This document shows, piece after piece, positions 23,890-34,849 of a stretch of 64,000 nucleotides of DNA. Origin of the DNA: Crotophaga sulcirostris. Taxonomy: Eukaryota > Chordata > Aves > Cuculiformes > Crotophagidae. Every line of letters begins with the position of its first letter. Position 1 is the stretch's first letter. A program made the position numbers and the translations under genes. Below the pieces are notes generated by a model that was not told the origin of the DNA, searched no databases, and saw nothing but the letters and a program-made list of their open reading frames with translations. The DNA is taken from the NCBI GenBank assembly GCA_013397455.1, contig VYZB01000330.1, positions 203,113 to 267,112 on the forward strand, in the 5' to 3' direction.

Positions 23890-26475
23890 GTAAGTTGCAA
23901 TTCTGAACATTTTCTTAAAAGCTGAAAATAAGTAATAGAATGTTTTATCAAAGTTTTATCAAAGAAATGTTTAATCAAAGTGGTTTGGGCAGTGGCACTG
24001 CTTAATTTTTTAGCTTAATTCATATAGAAGAACTTGGTTCCCTTCATCCTCACCACAGCCTTGTCTGAGACTTCAGAATAAAATGTGCTCAATAATGTAA
24101 TGTGTTAGGTAGGTAAGCTATGTAGTTTAGCAGTTAGTGATACCTTCAGATGTTTCAAGACACAAGTATTTATATCTCAAGTAAAGCTTTCTTTAACATT
24201 ATTTGTGTAAAAGGGGTACACTCAAGATTAGTGTAACTGTGTAACTTTTGTACATTTTTGTGGAATTCTATAACTAGTATAATGCATCGAAGTTTTTTAT
24301 GTATTTTACTGATCTCTTGTCTTGCCATCTGAGTATAATTTGACACGGGAAAAACTTGAACTTGAAAGTCCAAACTTAAGTTGGAATTGATTAACTTTCC
24401 TAATACTGAGCAATTCTCAGTATTTACAGTGCTTAACAAAACAGGGTCCAAGTTACTTGTGGACTTGCTTATTCCTGCAGTAAGTCATACACTCCTTATA
24501 ATTGCTATTTAGTTGCCTGTCATAGTATGTATTTGTGTAATACAGTATTAATAAGTTTGAATTGGCTGCTTTTATTCTGTATCTTTGTGTGAACAGCAGT
24601 ACAGTGTCTCCTGATTTAGCAAGTAAACAGGTGTTGCTAAAAACCAGATGGAGCAGCCATGAATGGTCTTCTGGAGTTGTTGTTCTACAGAATTTAAGCT
24701 TTCACACAAGCAATTTAAGACCTTCCAGCATGCACTGGTACTCTGCCCTGTTAGGCTAGAAGTGGGATCAAAAAGCCAAATCACCACTTCTGCTATGGGT
24801 TTAGCTTCAGGCTAGTTAGGTTCGTTTTAAAAGGAAAATGTAAACCCATCTGTGTGCAGTAAGCCCTTGTTAGTGCGCAAGTTCTTAACTTGCTTGTATA
24901 TGCTGATTAAAACATACGGATTAATTTTATTTTTACCTGATTTTCAATGAATATTTAAATAACATGGTTCTTCAGCTTGGTCATATATTACCAAATGTAG
25001 TTTTACACAAGCATCAATACCTTTCATGTTGAATTGTGGAAATGACAGTATGGAACTAAGCATTAAGTTGGATGTTAGGATGTGTATTTTTTCTGTTAAT
25101 CTTGAAACTGATGTCAAAATTTGACTTCCCAAGTTGAAAGCTGTGAAGCTTTTATGGTCTGGGTGTCTTACTAAATAATTTGGAAATTCAGTTCCTAATC
25201 TTTTAAAACCAACATTCCCATTACTGCTAGTTGATCCCTCAGACGTGGATTATGAGTATTGTGTAACCACAGATCGTCAAGTAGTTGTGGATGAGAACTT
25301 AAAAGCATTTGTTACCTTAAAGTAGTGCCTTTGTTTTTCTTGGAGAAAACGCATCTTAAGAAAATCAGTAGTTTTAAGGCAAAGCACATGCTGAGATTTT
25401 ATTTTTGGATGTAATTAACAGACACAAAGCAGAATTTTGCTGATATAGGCTGAGGCCATAGCTGTATTGAAATAGATTGAGGTCAGAGAGACTAGAGTAG
25501 TGGCTGGGACTCCTTTTAGGGTCTTGATGAAAAAGACTTACTCAGAAGGGAGGAAAAAATAAGTTTTCAAGTGGATATGAGAGATATTTCAAGTTGTACA
25601 TATATAGGATTTTTTTATGTCTGTGGTCATTGTATGTAAAAAATACAGAGCAGTAGTTTCAAAAGGGAGCAGAAAGGGAAAAATTACTGTGAATGTGTGA
25701 AGAAGAAATGAGGAGGAAAGAGGGAAGACAGCTGTAATTGAAATGGCTTTTATACAAGAAACGCTGAAACATTGTAGATGTGGATCATTTACACGTTTTT
25801 GTGCTTTTTTTCTGGAAGTTAGCACCTTTTTTCCTAGAAAATCTTGTCAGTAGAAGTTAGCCCGCCTGTTAGCAGCTTTGATAATATGACAGGAAGCATT
25901 TGATCTTAAATAAGTTTAATATATTCTGCACAATTCCAGTCTAGGATTGCTCAGGATAGAATTAATGTTTTCTGGATCAGTTGGTGTTCCATGTGTTCTG
26001 ATTTCTGGATTTCCAACAGAGGTGGAAACTGCTGCTTACTTAATGTAAGCCTGTTGGTGATAAAAATGCTTTGATTTATATAATTTGAAGATCATGGATT
26101 GAAAAACACTGATTATAGTTGAGAAATAGGATGTAAGAAGTTGGATGGCAAACTGTTTCCAGATACCACAATTTTCTGTAGAGATTTGCTAATTGGTATT
26201 TGTTGAATGTCAAAACTTTGCATAAGGACTTAATACAACAATTTAAAGAGCAATTTTGCAAACCTCTGAACTAGTGTGTTACCTGAAAACATTCTAACCT
26301 GCATCTTGGACAAGACCTGTTTATTCATGTGTGCTTCCTATAGCGAGCGTTTGAAGCCTTAAGGATGCATACATGTATTGTTTCCTTACACTTCTTTTTT
26401 TTCCCTAGTGACAAACAAATTAGGACATGTGACATCTAGTTATTAGAAAAATAATTAATCAAAATTGATGATGGT
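23890..26475 (+). other. ZMYM2: Intron between residues 283 and 284, 5' part
   Basis: Starts with the strong donor GTAAGT. AT-rich, with no exon, RNA gene or repeat recognised before the CR1 at 26476. Confidence 0.6.
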
Positions 26476-27109
26476 GAGGCTTTGGCAAATACATTGTGTG
26501 TTTGTATGAGAAACAGCATGGCCAGCAAGGGTAGGGAAGCGATCGTGCCCCTGTACTCAGCCCTGGTGAGGCCACACCTCAAATCCTGTGTTCAGTCTTG
26601 GGCCCCTCACTACAAGAAGGACATTGAGGTGCTGGAGCGTGTCCAGAGAAGGGCAGTCAAGCTGGTGAAGGGGCTGGAGAACAAGTCTTACAAGGAGCGG
26701 CTGGGGGAACTGGGGCTGTTTAGCTTGGAAAGAAGGAGGGTGAGGGGAGACCTCATCGCTCTCTACAACAACTGCCTGAATGGAGGTTGTAGTGAGGCCA
26801 GTGTTCATCCCTTGTCCCAAGTAACAAGCAGTAGGATGAGAGGAAATGGCCTCAAGTTGCATCATGGGCGGTTTAGATTGGATATTAGGAAAGATTTCTT
26901 TACTCAAAGGGTTGTCAAGCACTGGAACAGGCTGCTCAGGGGAGTGGTTGAGTTGCCATCCATGGAGGTATTTAAAATATGTGTAAATGTGGTCTAAGCA
27001 CCACATCTGAGCGGATGTGATCTAGTGGTGGAGTTGGTAGTGTTAGGTTTATGGTTAGACTTGATACTCTTACAGGTCTTTGCCAACCTGAATGATTCTA
27101 TGATTCTGT
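26476..27109 (+). mobile_element. CR1 LINE fragment, sense, best preserved copy
   Basis: 5'-truncated CR1 with an uninterrupted 171-codon frame (26482-26997) for the C-terminal end of the ORF2 reverse transcriptase, including the HWNRL segment near the 3' end, and the tail AATGATTCTATGATTCTG. It is the least decayed CR1 in the window, so probably among the youngest insertions, but lacks the catalytic part of the enzyme and cannot move by itself. A second CR1 in opposite orientation follows about 100 bases later. Confidence 0.95.
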
Positions 27110-27211
27110 ATGTGGCTTGGAAGATTTCTTCTGGGTCAGTGTTAGTCTTTTCCCCTTGGCTGAGTTCCTCCATTATATGGGAAGCAGTGGCTGCATAAAA
27201 TCCGACTCATT
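27110..27211 (+). other. Short spacer between convergent CR1 copies
   Basis: About 100 bases of unique intron between the 3' ends of two CR1 elements facing each other. Confidence 0.6.
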
Positions 27212-28100
27212 AATTCAGAACCTAACCCATCTTGGGTTGGAAGGGACCTTTAAAGATGTCCTATGGGCAGGGACATCTTTCACTAAATCAGGTTGCTTAA
27301 AGCCCTGTCCAACCTAACCTTGAATGCTTCCAGCAGTGGGGCACCCCGAACTTCTCTGGGCAACCCTTTTCCACTGTTTCACCACCCTCATTGCAAAAAA
27401 AAAAAAAAAAAGTCTTCCTTATATCTAGTCTAAATCTACCCTCTTTTAGTTTAAAACCATTACTCTTTGTCCGGTCACTGCAGATCTTGCTAAAAAGTAT
27501 CTCTCCATCTTTCTTATGAGCCCCCTTAATATATTTGAAGGCCGCAATAAGGACTGCATGGAGCCTTCTGTTCTCCAGGTTGAACAACCCCAAATCTCTT
27601 TGCCTTTCTTCACAGGAGAGGTGTTGTAGCCTTTTGTCATTTTGGGGAAAATCACCTCCTTTGACCTGCTGGCCAGACCTCTTTTGACACAGCCCAGGAT
27701 GCAGTTGACTTTCTGGGCTTTGAGCCCACATTGCAAACTCATGTCCAGCTTCTCATCCACCAGTACGCTGAAGTTTTTCTCTGCGGGGCTGCTCTCCATC
27801 TGTTCATCCCTCAGTTTGTGTTGATAGTCAGGGTTGCCCTGATCCATGTGAAGGATCTTGCACTTGGCCTTGTTGAGCTTCATGGTGTTCGACTGGGCTC
27901 ATTCCTCAAGCTTACCGAGGTCTCTCTGGACCTCATCCCTTCCCTCTGTCTGATCAGCCGCAGCACTCAGCGTGGTGTTAACTGTAAACTTGCTCAGGGT
28001 GCACTTAATCCCGTTATCCCTGTTGGTGAAGATGCTAAACAGTATCAGCAAGAATACTGGGGGGGACTAAGTCAGAAATCTTGAAGAAGTCCAGGTAGAT
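27212..28100 (-). mobile_element. CR1 LINE fragment, antisense
   Basis: On the minus strand this is CR1 from the ORF2 C-terminal region to the 3' end. Typical blocks are TTGGGTTGGAAGGGACC at the 3' end, CTGGGCAACCCTTTTCCACTG and the LNKAKCKILHMDQGNP-type segment at its 5' side (27883-27836). A 17-base A run at 27395-27411 interrupts the reading frame. Two overlapping minus-strand frames of about 145 residues show that one frameshift separates them. Confidence 0.93.
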
Positions 28101-30096
28101 GAACAGAAGTACATGTAGGTGAGTTTCAAGTGCTTTGGGACTGTGTTTTGTTTCTCTGAATGGATTGTAATATAGTTTTTGTGTGTGAAAACATTTCAAA
28201 AGCCATAACCAACACCTAATACAGTTCAGAATTGCCCTGATCTTAACCAGGTTGTTAATGTAGACATAGCTGGATATGATTCAAGAGCTGCATGCCTCTG
28301 TAAAACTTAGAATATGGTCTTCCTTCTCACCTTTGCCCCAAGTTGTACCGATACTGGTTTTTCAACTTTTTTAAAAAGACAGCATTTCATTGATCCATTT
28401 TTGCAAGGTGGCTCTACAAATAGATATGTTGGTGGAAATAAGGGTAAGGAATAATTTTATAGCAGTTTAGAGCAGGAATGAGTGAGAAAAAAATAGAAGA
28501 TCCTGAACAACCATTATATTAAGAAGAAATTGAACGTGAAACTGTACAGTCTCAAAAACTTGGCCATTAAGGAATTGCAGATGGGAACCTAAAGATCATG
28601 TCCCTTGCCATAAGGTATGGTCAGTTGCTGAAGTCTGTAGGTTAAGATTTTTGTTATCTGAAGTTATAGAAATTAAAATTATCTCTTCTATTTGGTTGTT
28701 AATACTAATTGTAGTCATTCTCCTGGAATATACTGAGTTACTGCAGTAAGAGATTCAAAGCCTTAGTGTTTTTATTTAGTTATAACAGTAAATGCTGTTT
28801 AATCTTTACTTAAAATTAGTAGCCCAACTACTCCCAAATAGTAATATTTATGCAAGTGTTTACTATTCAGTAAGTGACAGTGAAGTACTGTTCTAGATGC
28901 TGGGAAAAAGAGCTCGAAAGGTAAGTGTCACTGCTGTGACAGTATTTGGGGTAGCTGCGACATACAGTTGAAAATGTGTGTAAACGTATTTTCTAATGGC
29001 AAGAAGTTCCTATTCAGATTTTAATTCATGCTGGAGTAATGTGTCATGCTTGATCTTCTTAGAAGTTACATTTTATTGGGGAATTTTTTTCCCTCTGGAA
29101 TTGTCTGTTCTGCTCCAAACCAAGATAGCAAGCATGTAACTTCACAGAAATGTGATTTTTCTGGATGCATTTCTGTGTTGGAGAAAAAGTTTTACATAAG
29201 TTTCTGTTATGCAGGTTACTCTGTTATGCTGCTACAAAACATTGGGCAAAGGTGACTTAGTTCCATACTAGTCTGTTGTCCAGAAATACAGATAGAACAC
29301 TAGTGGTGCCTGGAACACAGGGATATGGCTTTATGTACTTGCCAGAACTTAATGAAATGTTATTTCCTAGGTTCATTAATTTTTACTGAGAAAACTCTGG
29401 TATGACTTTGCCAGTTTGCACATTAAATAGTGTTCATTGCATTGAAAAGTTTATTGAGAAAACAGGATCTCTGAGAGGAAAATGACACGAATGCAGATCC
29501 CAGATGTGTACTCACTGGGCTTCACTCTAACTGCAGTACAGTTCTCTGGCTGCAGGCTAGACTGGGAAGGTAGCATAGAGAACCCCAGGTCTAGAGTTTA
29601 TCACTGATGCTGGGCACAGGAACCTTTACAGGTGCTTGTTAAAGCTTCACAACGAAACAAGTAATGAAAAATCTAAGATTTCATGTGCTTATACATTTGC
29701 AGAGTTTATATCTGAAACCTTAGTTTAGAAGCTCCGTGTTGTCTGTTGGTTGAAGTTTTGTTTGTCTTGAAGACAAAGCTGCCAGTTTGCAAACCCAGTG
29801 CAAGTTGAAGTGAGTTCTGCAGAACTTGTCAGATGTAGGATGGTACCTTTGTGAAATCTTCTGATGTTTTGAAGCTTTGTAACAGTGGAGAGTGGTACCA
29901 TCAAATGGCATCGTACTTTAAACCTGAATTTCTAAAATACCATCTTTCTTCTGTTAATTGTCAGTTCAAAGAGAAAACTGATGTTATGATTTATGATCAT
30001 ATATCTGTGAATATTATTTGATATGTATGTACATGTCAGTTCACTTAGGTTTTTTGTTGTTTGTTGTTTGGTTTTTTTTTTCCTCTTGTCTTGAAG
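28101..30096 (+). other. ZMYM2: Intron between residues 283 and 284, 3' part
   Basis: AT-rich unique intron with no gene or repeat recognised. It ends with a T-rich tract and CTTGAAG, the acceptor of the next exon. Confidence 0.6.
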
Positions 30097-30382
30097 ATTC
30101 TTGGATATCCCAGTCAGCTTCCTTCCCTAGGAATCAGAAGCAACCAGGTGTGGATTCCTTGTCACCTGTAGCATCGCTTCCGAAACAGATTTTCCAGCCT
30201 TCTGCCCAGCAACAACCTTCCAAACAGGTTAAAGTCACATGTGCAAACTGCAAAAAGCCTTTACAAAAGGGACAGACTGCATATCAGCGAAAAGGATCAG
30301 CTCACCTTTTTTGTTCTACTACCTGCCTCTCATCGTTTTCACACAAACCTGCTCCAAAGAAACTTTGTGTTATGTGCAGGAA
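30097..30382 (+). CDS. ZMYM2: ZMYM2 coding exon, residues 284-379 (MYM finger 1 and start of finger 2)
   Basis: The exon opens by completing an Asp codon (G|AT), giving [16 protein letters not shown], which matches mammalian ZMYM2 almost exactly. A linker rich in Q, P and S (to about residue 326) leads into the first MYM-type zinc finger with CANC at about 332-335 and FCSTTC at about 355-360. The exon then begins finger 2 with CVMC (374-377). The donor AA|GTAAGA leaves phase 2. MYM fingers are short Cys-rich zinc-binding modules; in this family they mediate protein contacts, including SUMO binding, rather than DNA recognition. The open frame upstream of 30097 is just intron read-through. Confidence 0.97.
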
Positions 30383-33300
30383 GTAAGAGATTTTTAAATT
30401 TTTTTTCATACTGGCAGCTAAATCCAGTAATGCTCAATGTGTGTGTGATAATTGCTTCATTAATGATATAAAAGCTGACTATACAAGCACTTTATATAGC
30501 ACCACTTTAATGTTGTTTGGAAATGTTGATTTTACTATGTCTGCTATAACAAATAAAAATTCTACCAACTTTTGAACTCAAGAGTATGGTAGAATTGACC
30601 TATGAAAGTGACTACATTAAAAATTACTTTTTGCAAAGTGTCTGGAGTTGTATATTGTCATAGGATAATACTATATTCTTTATATCTAAAATGCTTTATG
30701 AAAAAAGTGGACCTTGTGTTGTATAGAGAACATTCATTTTGATAGACGAAGATGCAAAATCAAGAGGAGAAACTCTTACTTGTAACAGGCTGAGAGAAAT
30801 CTGGGAGGTGTTCCTCTGTTGGCAGTGTGGGGAGAGAGGGAGAAGCCTTAGTCTTTCCCAATAGTTATGGGCAGCTGTGGCAACTTCTGAAGTTAAAGAT
30901 ACCTTAAGTGGGCAGTGCAGAGGGAATGACAGGGATACCTAGAAGTGGCTTATTCTAAATTATTCATTAGGTTTGACTTTTAATTTTTCATTATTTCCCA
31001 AACTTGGAATTGCCAGAAGAACTCTTCCATAGTTGTACTGTGGCAGTGTTAGCTCTATGCAATAGCTGACCTGTCTTTTTTTCTTTTGGTGTCCTGATTA
31101 CTGAGATCCTTTCACTTTCTCATTTTTTTCCGGTAAAGTCTCAATCCAGTGCAGCCTGCAGCGACGCTGGTTAAATGATGCACTCTTGCTGAAATAAAGG
31201 CTGCTTGCAGTAAAGACCACCTTTGTTAATGTGTGCTTTGGAGAGGGTCTTTGCTCAAGCACAGATTTAAACCTGTGAAAAAGTTTTAGTTCAGTATGTA
31301 GTGTGGTGGATTAATAATGTCTTGTATTCACATGGTACCTACTTATCTGAGTGTCTTTTTTTTTTCAGTTGAGACTCGGTAAAACTACATAGAAAGAATT
31401 GATATCCTGTGTATCCATACCTTGGTACACTGAAAACCTAGCAGCTTTAACAGATTTTATCTTTTTTTAAATACATGTGAAATACACTGAAAAATCTGAC
31501 CTCAACAGAGCATGTTTAAAGCACTCTGTACTCTCTCTCTTGGCTTGCACATGTTTATACACTATTTTTTTAGAACTCCTCTCTGGTGACTTTCATTTTC
31601 ACCTAGCTATATTATGTATAAGATGCTTATAGGTTGGACTTGATGATCTCAGAGGTCTCTTCCAACCTGGTTATACTGTGAAACTGTGAAACTGATTAGA
31701 CTAATCCTTTTATTTCTGACTGGAATCTTGAAAACTCATGGCTAAATCTGTGCTCTCTTGCAACTTTGGAGATACTTATCTGTATATTGTAAGAGGCTAC
31801 ATAGAAAACCTCCCTAAATCGAAAGGCTTTATTTGTGAATGATGAAAAAATACCTTATTTCTAGCTTTTGGGGTTACTTGAAGTGGTTTGTTTAGTATTT
31901 GATTTCCAAGGCAGCTCTGTGAAGTCACCTTTTTTGAGGTGATGTTGGTAGTTGTTCTCCCCTGAATATGCAGTTGCTTACTCAATAACAGTTAAATAGA
32001 AGGCAGTATATGCATGAAATTGTTCCTCTGTAGTATGGCTTCATTGTGAAACCCAGTCTTATCCAACCTTTTTTTTTTTTTTTTCCTATCTGGTAGTGAA
32101 CCAGGTACTCTTTGCTCAGTATCTTCTTCTGTGTCCTTTTCCTATTAAAGCCGACATAATATTGTCAAAATGCAGTTCAGTGACAAGAAAATATAAGGAA
32201 ACTCTAGCAAAATGCAGGAAATCTTGAGTGTATGGTGGATAGATGATAATAGGTTATGATTGTTGAATGTAGTTGATGAATGTTACAAGTCAAGCTTTCA
32301 GAGGCAATGCTCAGATTTATCTTTAAATACGTAGATTAAGTGGAAAAAGTGAAGCTTACAATGACTTTTTAAAAAAATTGTATAACCCCATCTGACAAGT
32401 CAGAATTCTTACATATTTTATTGTAAAGCACTTTTCTAGTACTCTTTTAAACCTCTGTAACTACATAAATAGTGTAGGAATATTACAAGAGGGAAGGTAT
32501 AGGAAATACCTGGCGTTCTCCTTAGTGTTTTTAGTTTTTATTTGACCAGTGTTACTGGTTTTGATTTTGTACTTGTGTCCTTCGATGCAAGTTAATACGT
32601 GCTTTGATACAAGTGTCTGTAAGTTCTGGTGGAATCAAGCCAGAAACTCTTTAAGTTTTTTGGGGCAGGAGCTCTGGCTTTGTTTTGGAGAACAGAAGTG
32701 AACATTCTGCAGCATAAGTCATTACTGTCTCCTTATTGCTTCTAATATATGGTGTGTGATAGTTTCACTCTTAATGACAAACTATCTTAGAAATTACCCT
32801 AGAGGTTTGGGAGACCTGCTCACAAAGGTGCACTCATGAGCTGGTGTTACAGCTTTGCTAAGTTTGCAGTGTGTGCAGTGTACAGCTGAAGATCAAGAAA
32901 CTTGAGTGAAAACCAGTGTAAATTAATTTGGTTAGAAGAAGGTTCATTCTATTTCAAATTAATTTTATTGATGGTTTCTTGTCTGCTTTAATGTGTTAAA
33001 TTGGTGCAGTTTCAGAGGCAACTGCATGAACTGTTCAGCTGCTTTGGAACTTAAAAGTAATGCTGGAATGAACATTTTTTGAATTTTAAATGATAAAACT
33101 TCTAGGCTAGTTTTTGGTAGAGTTATAAGCTTTTTGGTTGTATTTATAAGAGTGAGAAAACAACCCTTTCTCTTCCTCTCATCATACCCTGAGATTAATA
33201 CAAGAAATGGTGGAGTTATATACAAATAAATACCATTTCTTGCCTTTTACGATAAATGTGACTTTTTCATATGAAACTTAAGTAAAAGCTTTTGTATAAA

Positions 33301-33663
33301 GGTGTGAAAGGACTAGTTTAAATTTTGTTTGGTTTTTTTGTATAATACTGAGCTTGCCACAGCAAAGTTTGCCTAATGGTTCATTAATGTCATTTAGTTC
33401 TGGAATAATGTAGTGGGAAAAAATCACCAAATCCAAACTGTAAAATAGGTTTTTACACAGGAAGGACACTGTACTTGCAGTGCGTAATAGTAGTTATAAA
33501 AATATTATTAATGTTTGACATTTGTCTAACAACTGTACACCCACAAAACTGCTTTAAAATATAAGCATGAAAAGGAAGAATGAATCTTAAGATGTAAAGT
33601 ATCCTTGTTTAAATGCATACATGTATGAACAAGCATATTGGAGCTTTTCTTTTTCTCTTTCAG
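30383..33663 (+). other. ZMYM2: Intron between ZMYM2 exons (finger 2)
   Basis: A 3.3 kb AT-rich intron that splits MYM finger 2. It contains a short CR1 tail (31629-31693) and T-runs (about 32070-32085). No further gene is seen. Confidence 0.7.
31629..31693 (+). mobile_element. CR1 LINE 3' tail, sense, very short
   Basis: Only the last 65 bases of a CR1 remain: TAGGTTGGACTTGATGATCT, then TCTTCCAACCTGGTTATACT and a short 8-9-base tail repeat (TGTGAAAC). This extreme 5' truncation is common for CR1. Confidence 0.85.
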
Positions 33664-33829
33664 AGATATAACAACAATGAAAGGTACCATTGTTGCTCAA
33701 GTTGATTCAAGTGAGTCTTTCCAAGAGTTTTGCAGTACATCATGTTTATCCTTCTATGAAGATAAACAGAATCCCTCAAAAGGAGCTTTGAATAAATCAA
33801 GATGCACTATCTGTGGTAAACTAACTGAG
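33664..33829 (+). CDS. ZMYM2: ZMYM2 coding exon, residues 379-434 (rest of finger 2, start of finger 3)
   Basis: The exon completes a Lys codon and continues DITTMKGTIVAQVDSSES, then FCSTSC (402-407), the second cysteine pair of MYM finger 2. A short linker follows, then CTIC (426-429), the first pair of finger 3. The acceptor is a clear CTCTTTCAG. The donor is unusual: GAG followed by GTCTGG rather than GTAAGT or GTGAGT; only the GT and the G at +5 fit consensus. The boundary is nevertheless firm because the next exon continues with [10 protein letters not shown] in phase 0, as in mammals. Confidence 0.96.
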
Positions 33830-34636
33830 GTCTGGTTGACTGTTTTTTTTTTCTCTCATCCTTCTCAATAACGACAATATTAATAATTTATATTCTGAAG
33901 TAAGAGAAATTAAAATAGGAAATTTAAAATCTGATTTAAGTGTTTTCGTATGCAGTGAGATATTAAGATATGCAGGCTTAATATTCATATAGAGCAACCG
34001 AAGCAAGAAGTAATTCAGAGGCTATTATTTGATTTTTTGTTTCAGAAACTTAAATGACCTTTTGCTGATACCTCGTAGCTGCTGTCAACAGTTATATTAG
34101 GCATAGAATCTTGTATTTATAACCTAGATCTCCCACATGGAACTGTTGTTGAAAAAAAAGTCAAGATTTAGTATATTATTTGCCTTTTTTTACTTTATGT
34201 TTTGAAAGGTTATGCAAGTGTTTTTAGAGATATGTAGAATGTACGTAATTCTAAATTTTCATTAATGTATTAACCTACCCTTCATGCCATTACTGGACCC
34301 ATCATAGTTCAGGCTACTACCTTACACAGGGTATGTGTCTGGCCAGTCTTTATGTGCCATGTTGTTAGCCTGGAAATTGATTTTTTTTATAAAATCATAT
34401 AAATTGCCATTCTGCTCTAATATGCAGTTATTACATCCTTCCCTGTGGTCTTTGCTACAAGAGCAAATTATTTTTTAGAACTTCAGAGACACCAGTTTCT
34501 GTATTTCATGGTCATTTTAAGCATCTCTGTAATAGTGATCTAGTATAATCTAATCTAATAAGACTTTTGGCTTGTCAGTTAGTTTGGGGCAACTTTGTGC
34601 TTGTGTGGTGACAGAATACTTATTTTTATTTTTCAG
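33830..34636 (+). other. ZMYM2: Short intron within MYM finger 3
   Basis: An 807-base AT-rich intron with a weak donor (GTCTGG) and a good acceptor (TTTTTCAG). No other feature is recognised. Confidence 0.75.
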
Positions 34637-34849
34637 ATACGCCATGAAGTTAGCTTTAAAAATATGACTCATAAGCTGTGCAGCGACCATTGCTTCAATA
34701 GATACAGGATGGCAAATGGTTTAATAATGAATTGCTGTGAGCATTGTGGGGAGTATTTACCCAGTAAAGGAGCTGGAAACAATATTCTTACTATTGACGG
34801 TCAGCAGAAAAGATTCTGCTGTCAGAACTGCGTTGGTGAATACAAGCAG
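34637..34849 (+). CDS. ZMYM2: ZMYM2 coding exon, residues 435-505 (finger 3 end and finger 4)
   Basis: Exactly 71 codons, phase 0 on both sides. It completes MYM finger 3 with LCSDHC (448-453) and includes most of finger 4, with CCEHC (about 467-471) and FCCQNC (about 494-499), ending GEYKQ. The sequence is nearly identical to mammalian ZMYM2. The donor is CAG|GTAATG. In mammalian ZMYM2 I recall about 24 residues between this YKQ and the KYGK that opens the next exon found here; no exon for them was found in the intron that follows, but skipping them keeps the frame. Confidence 0.97.

Noticed and set aside
30018..30096. ATG-initiated frame leading into the exon at 30097
   Set aside because: It crosses a T-rich tract and AAG acceptor, and the protein continues from the previous exon in phase 1, so this is intron read-through.
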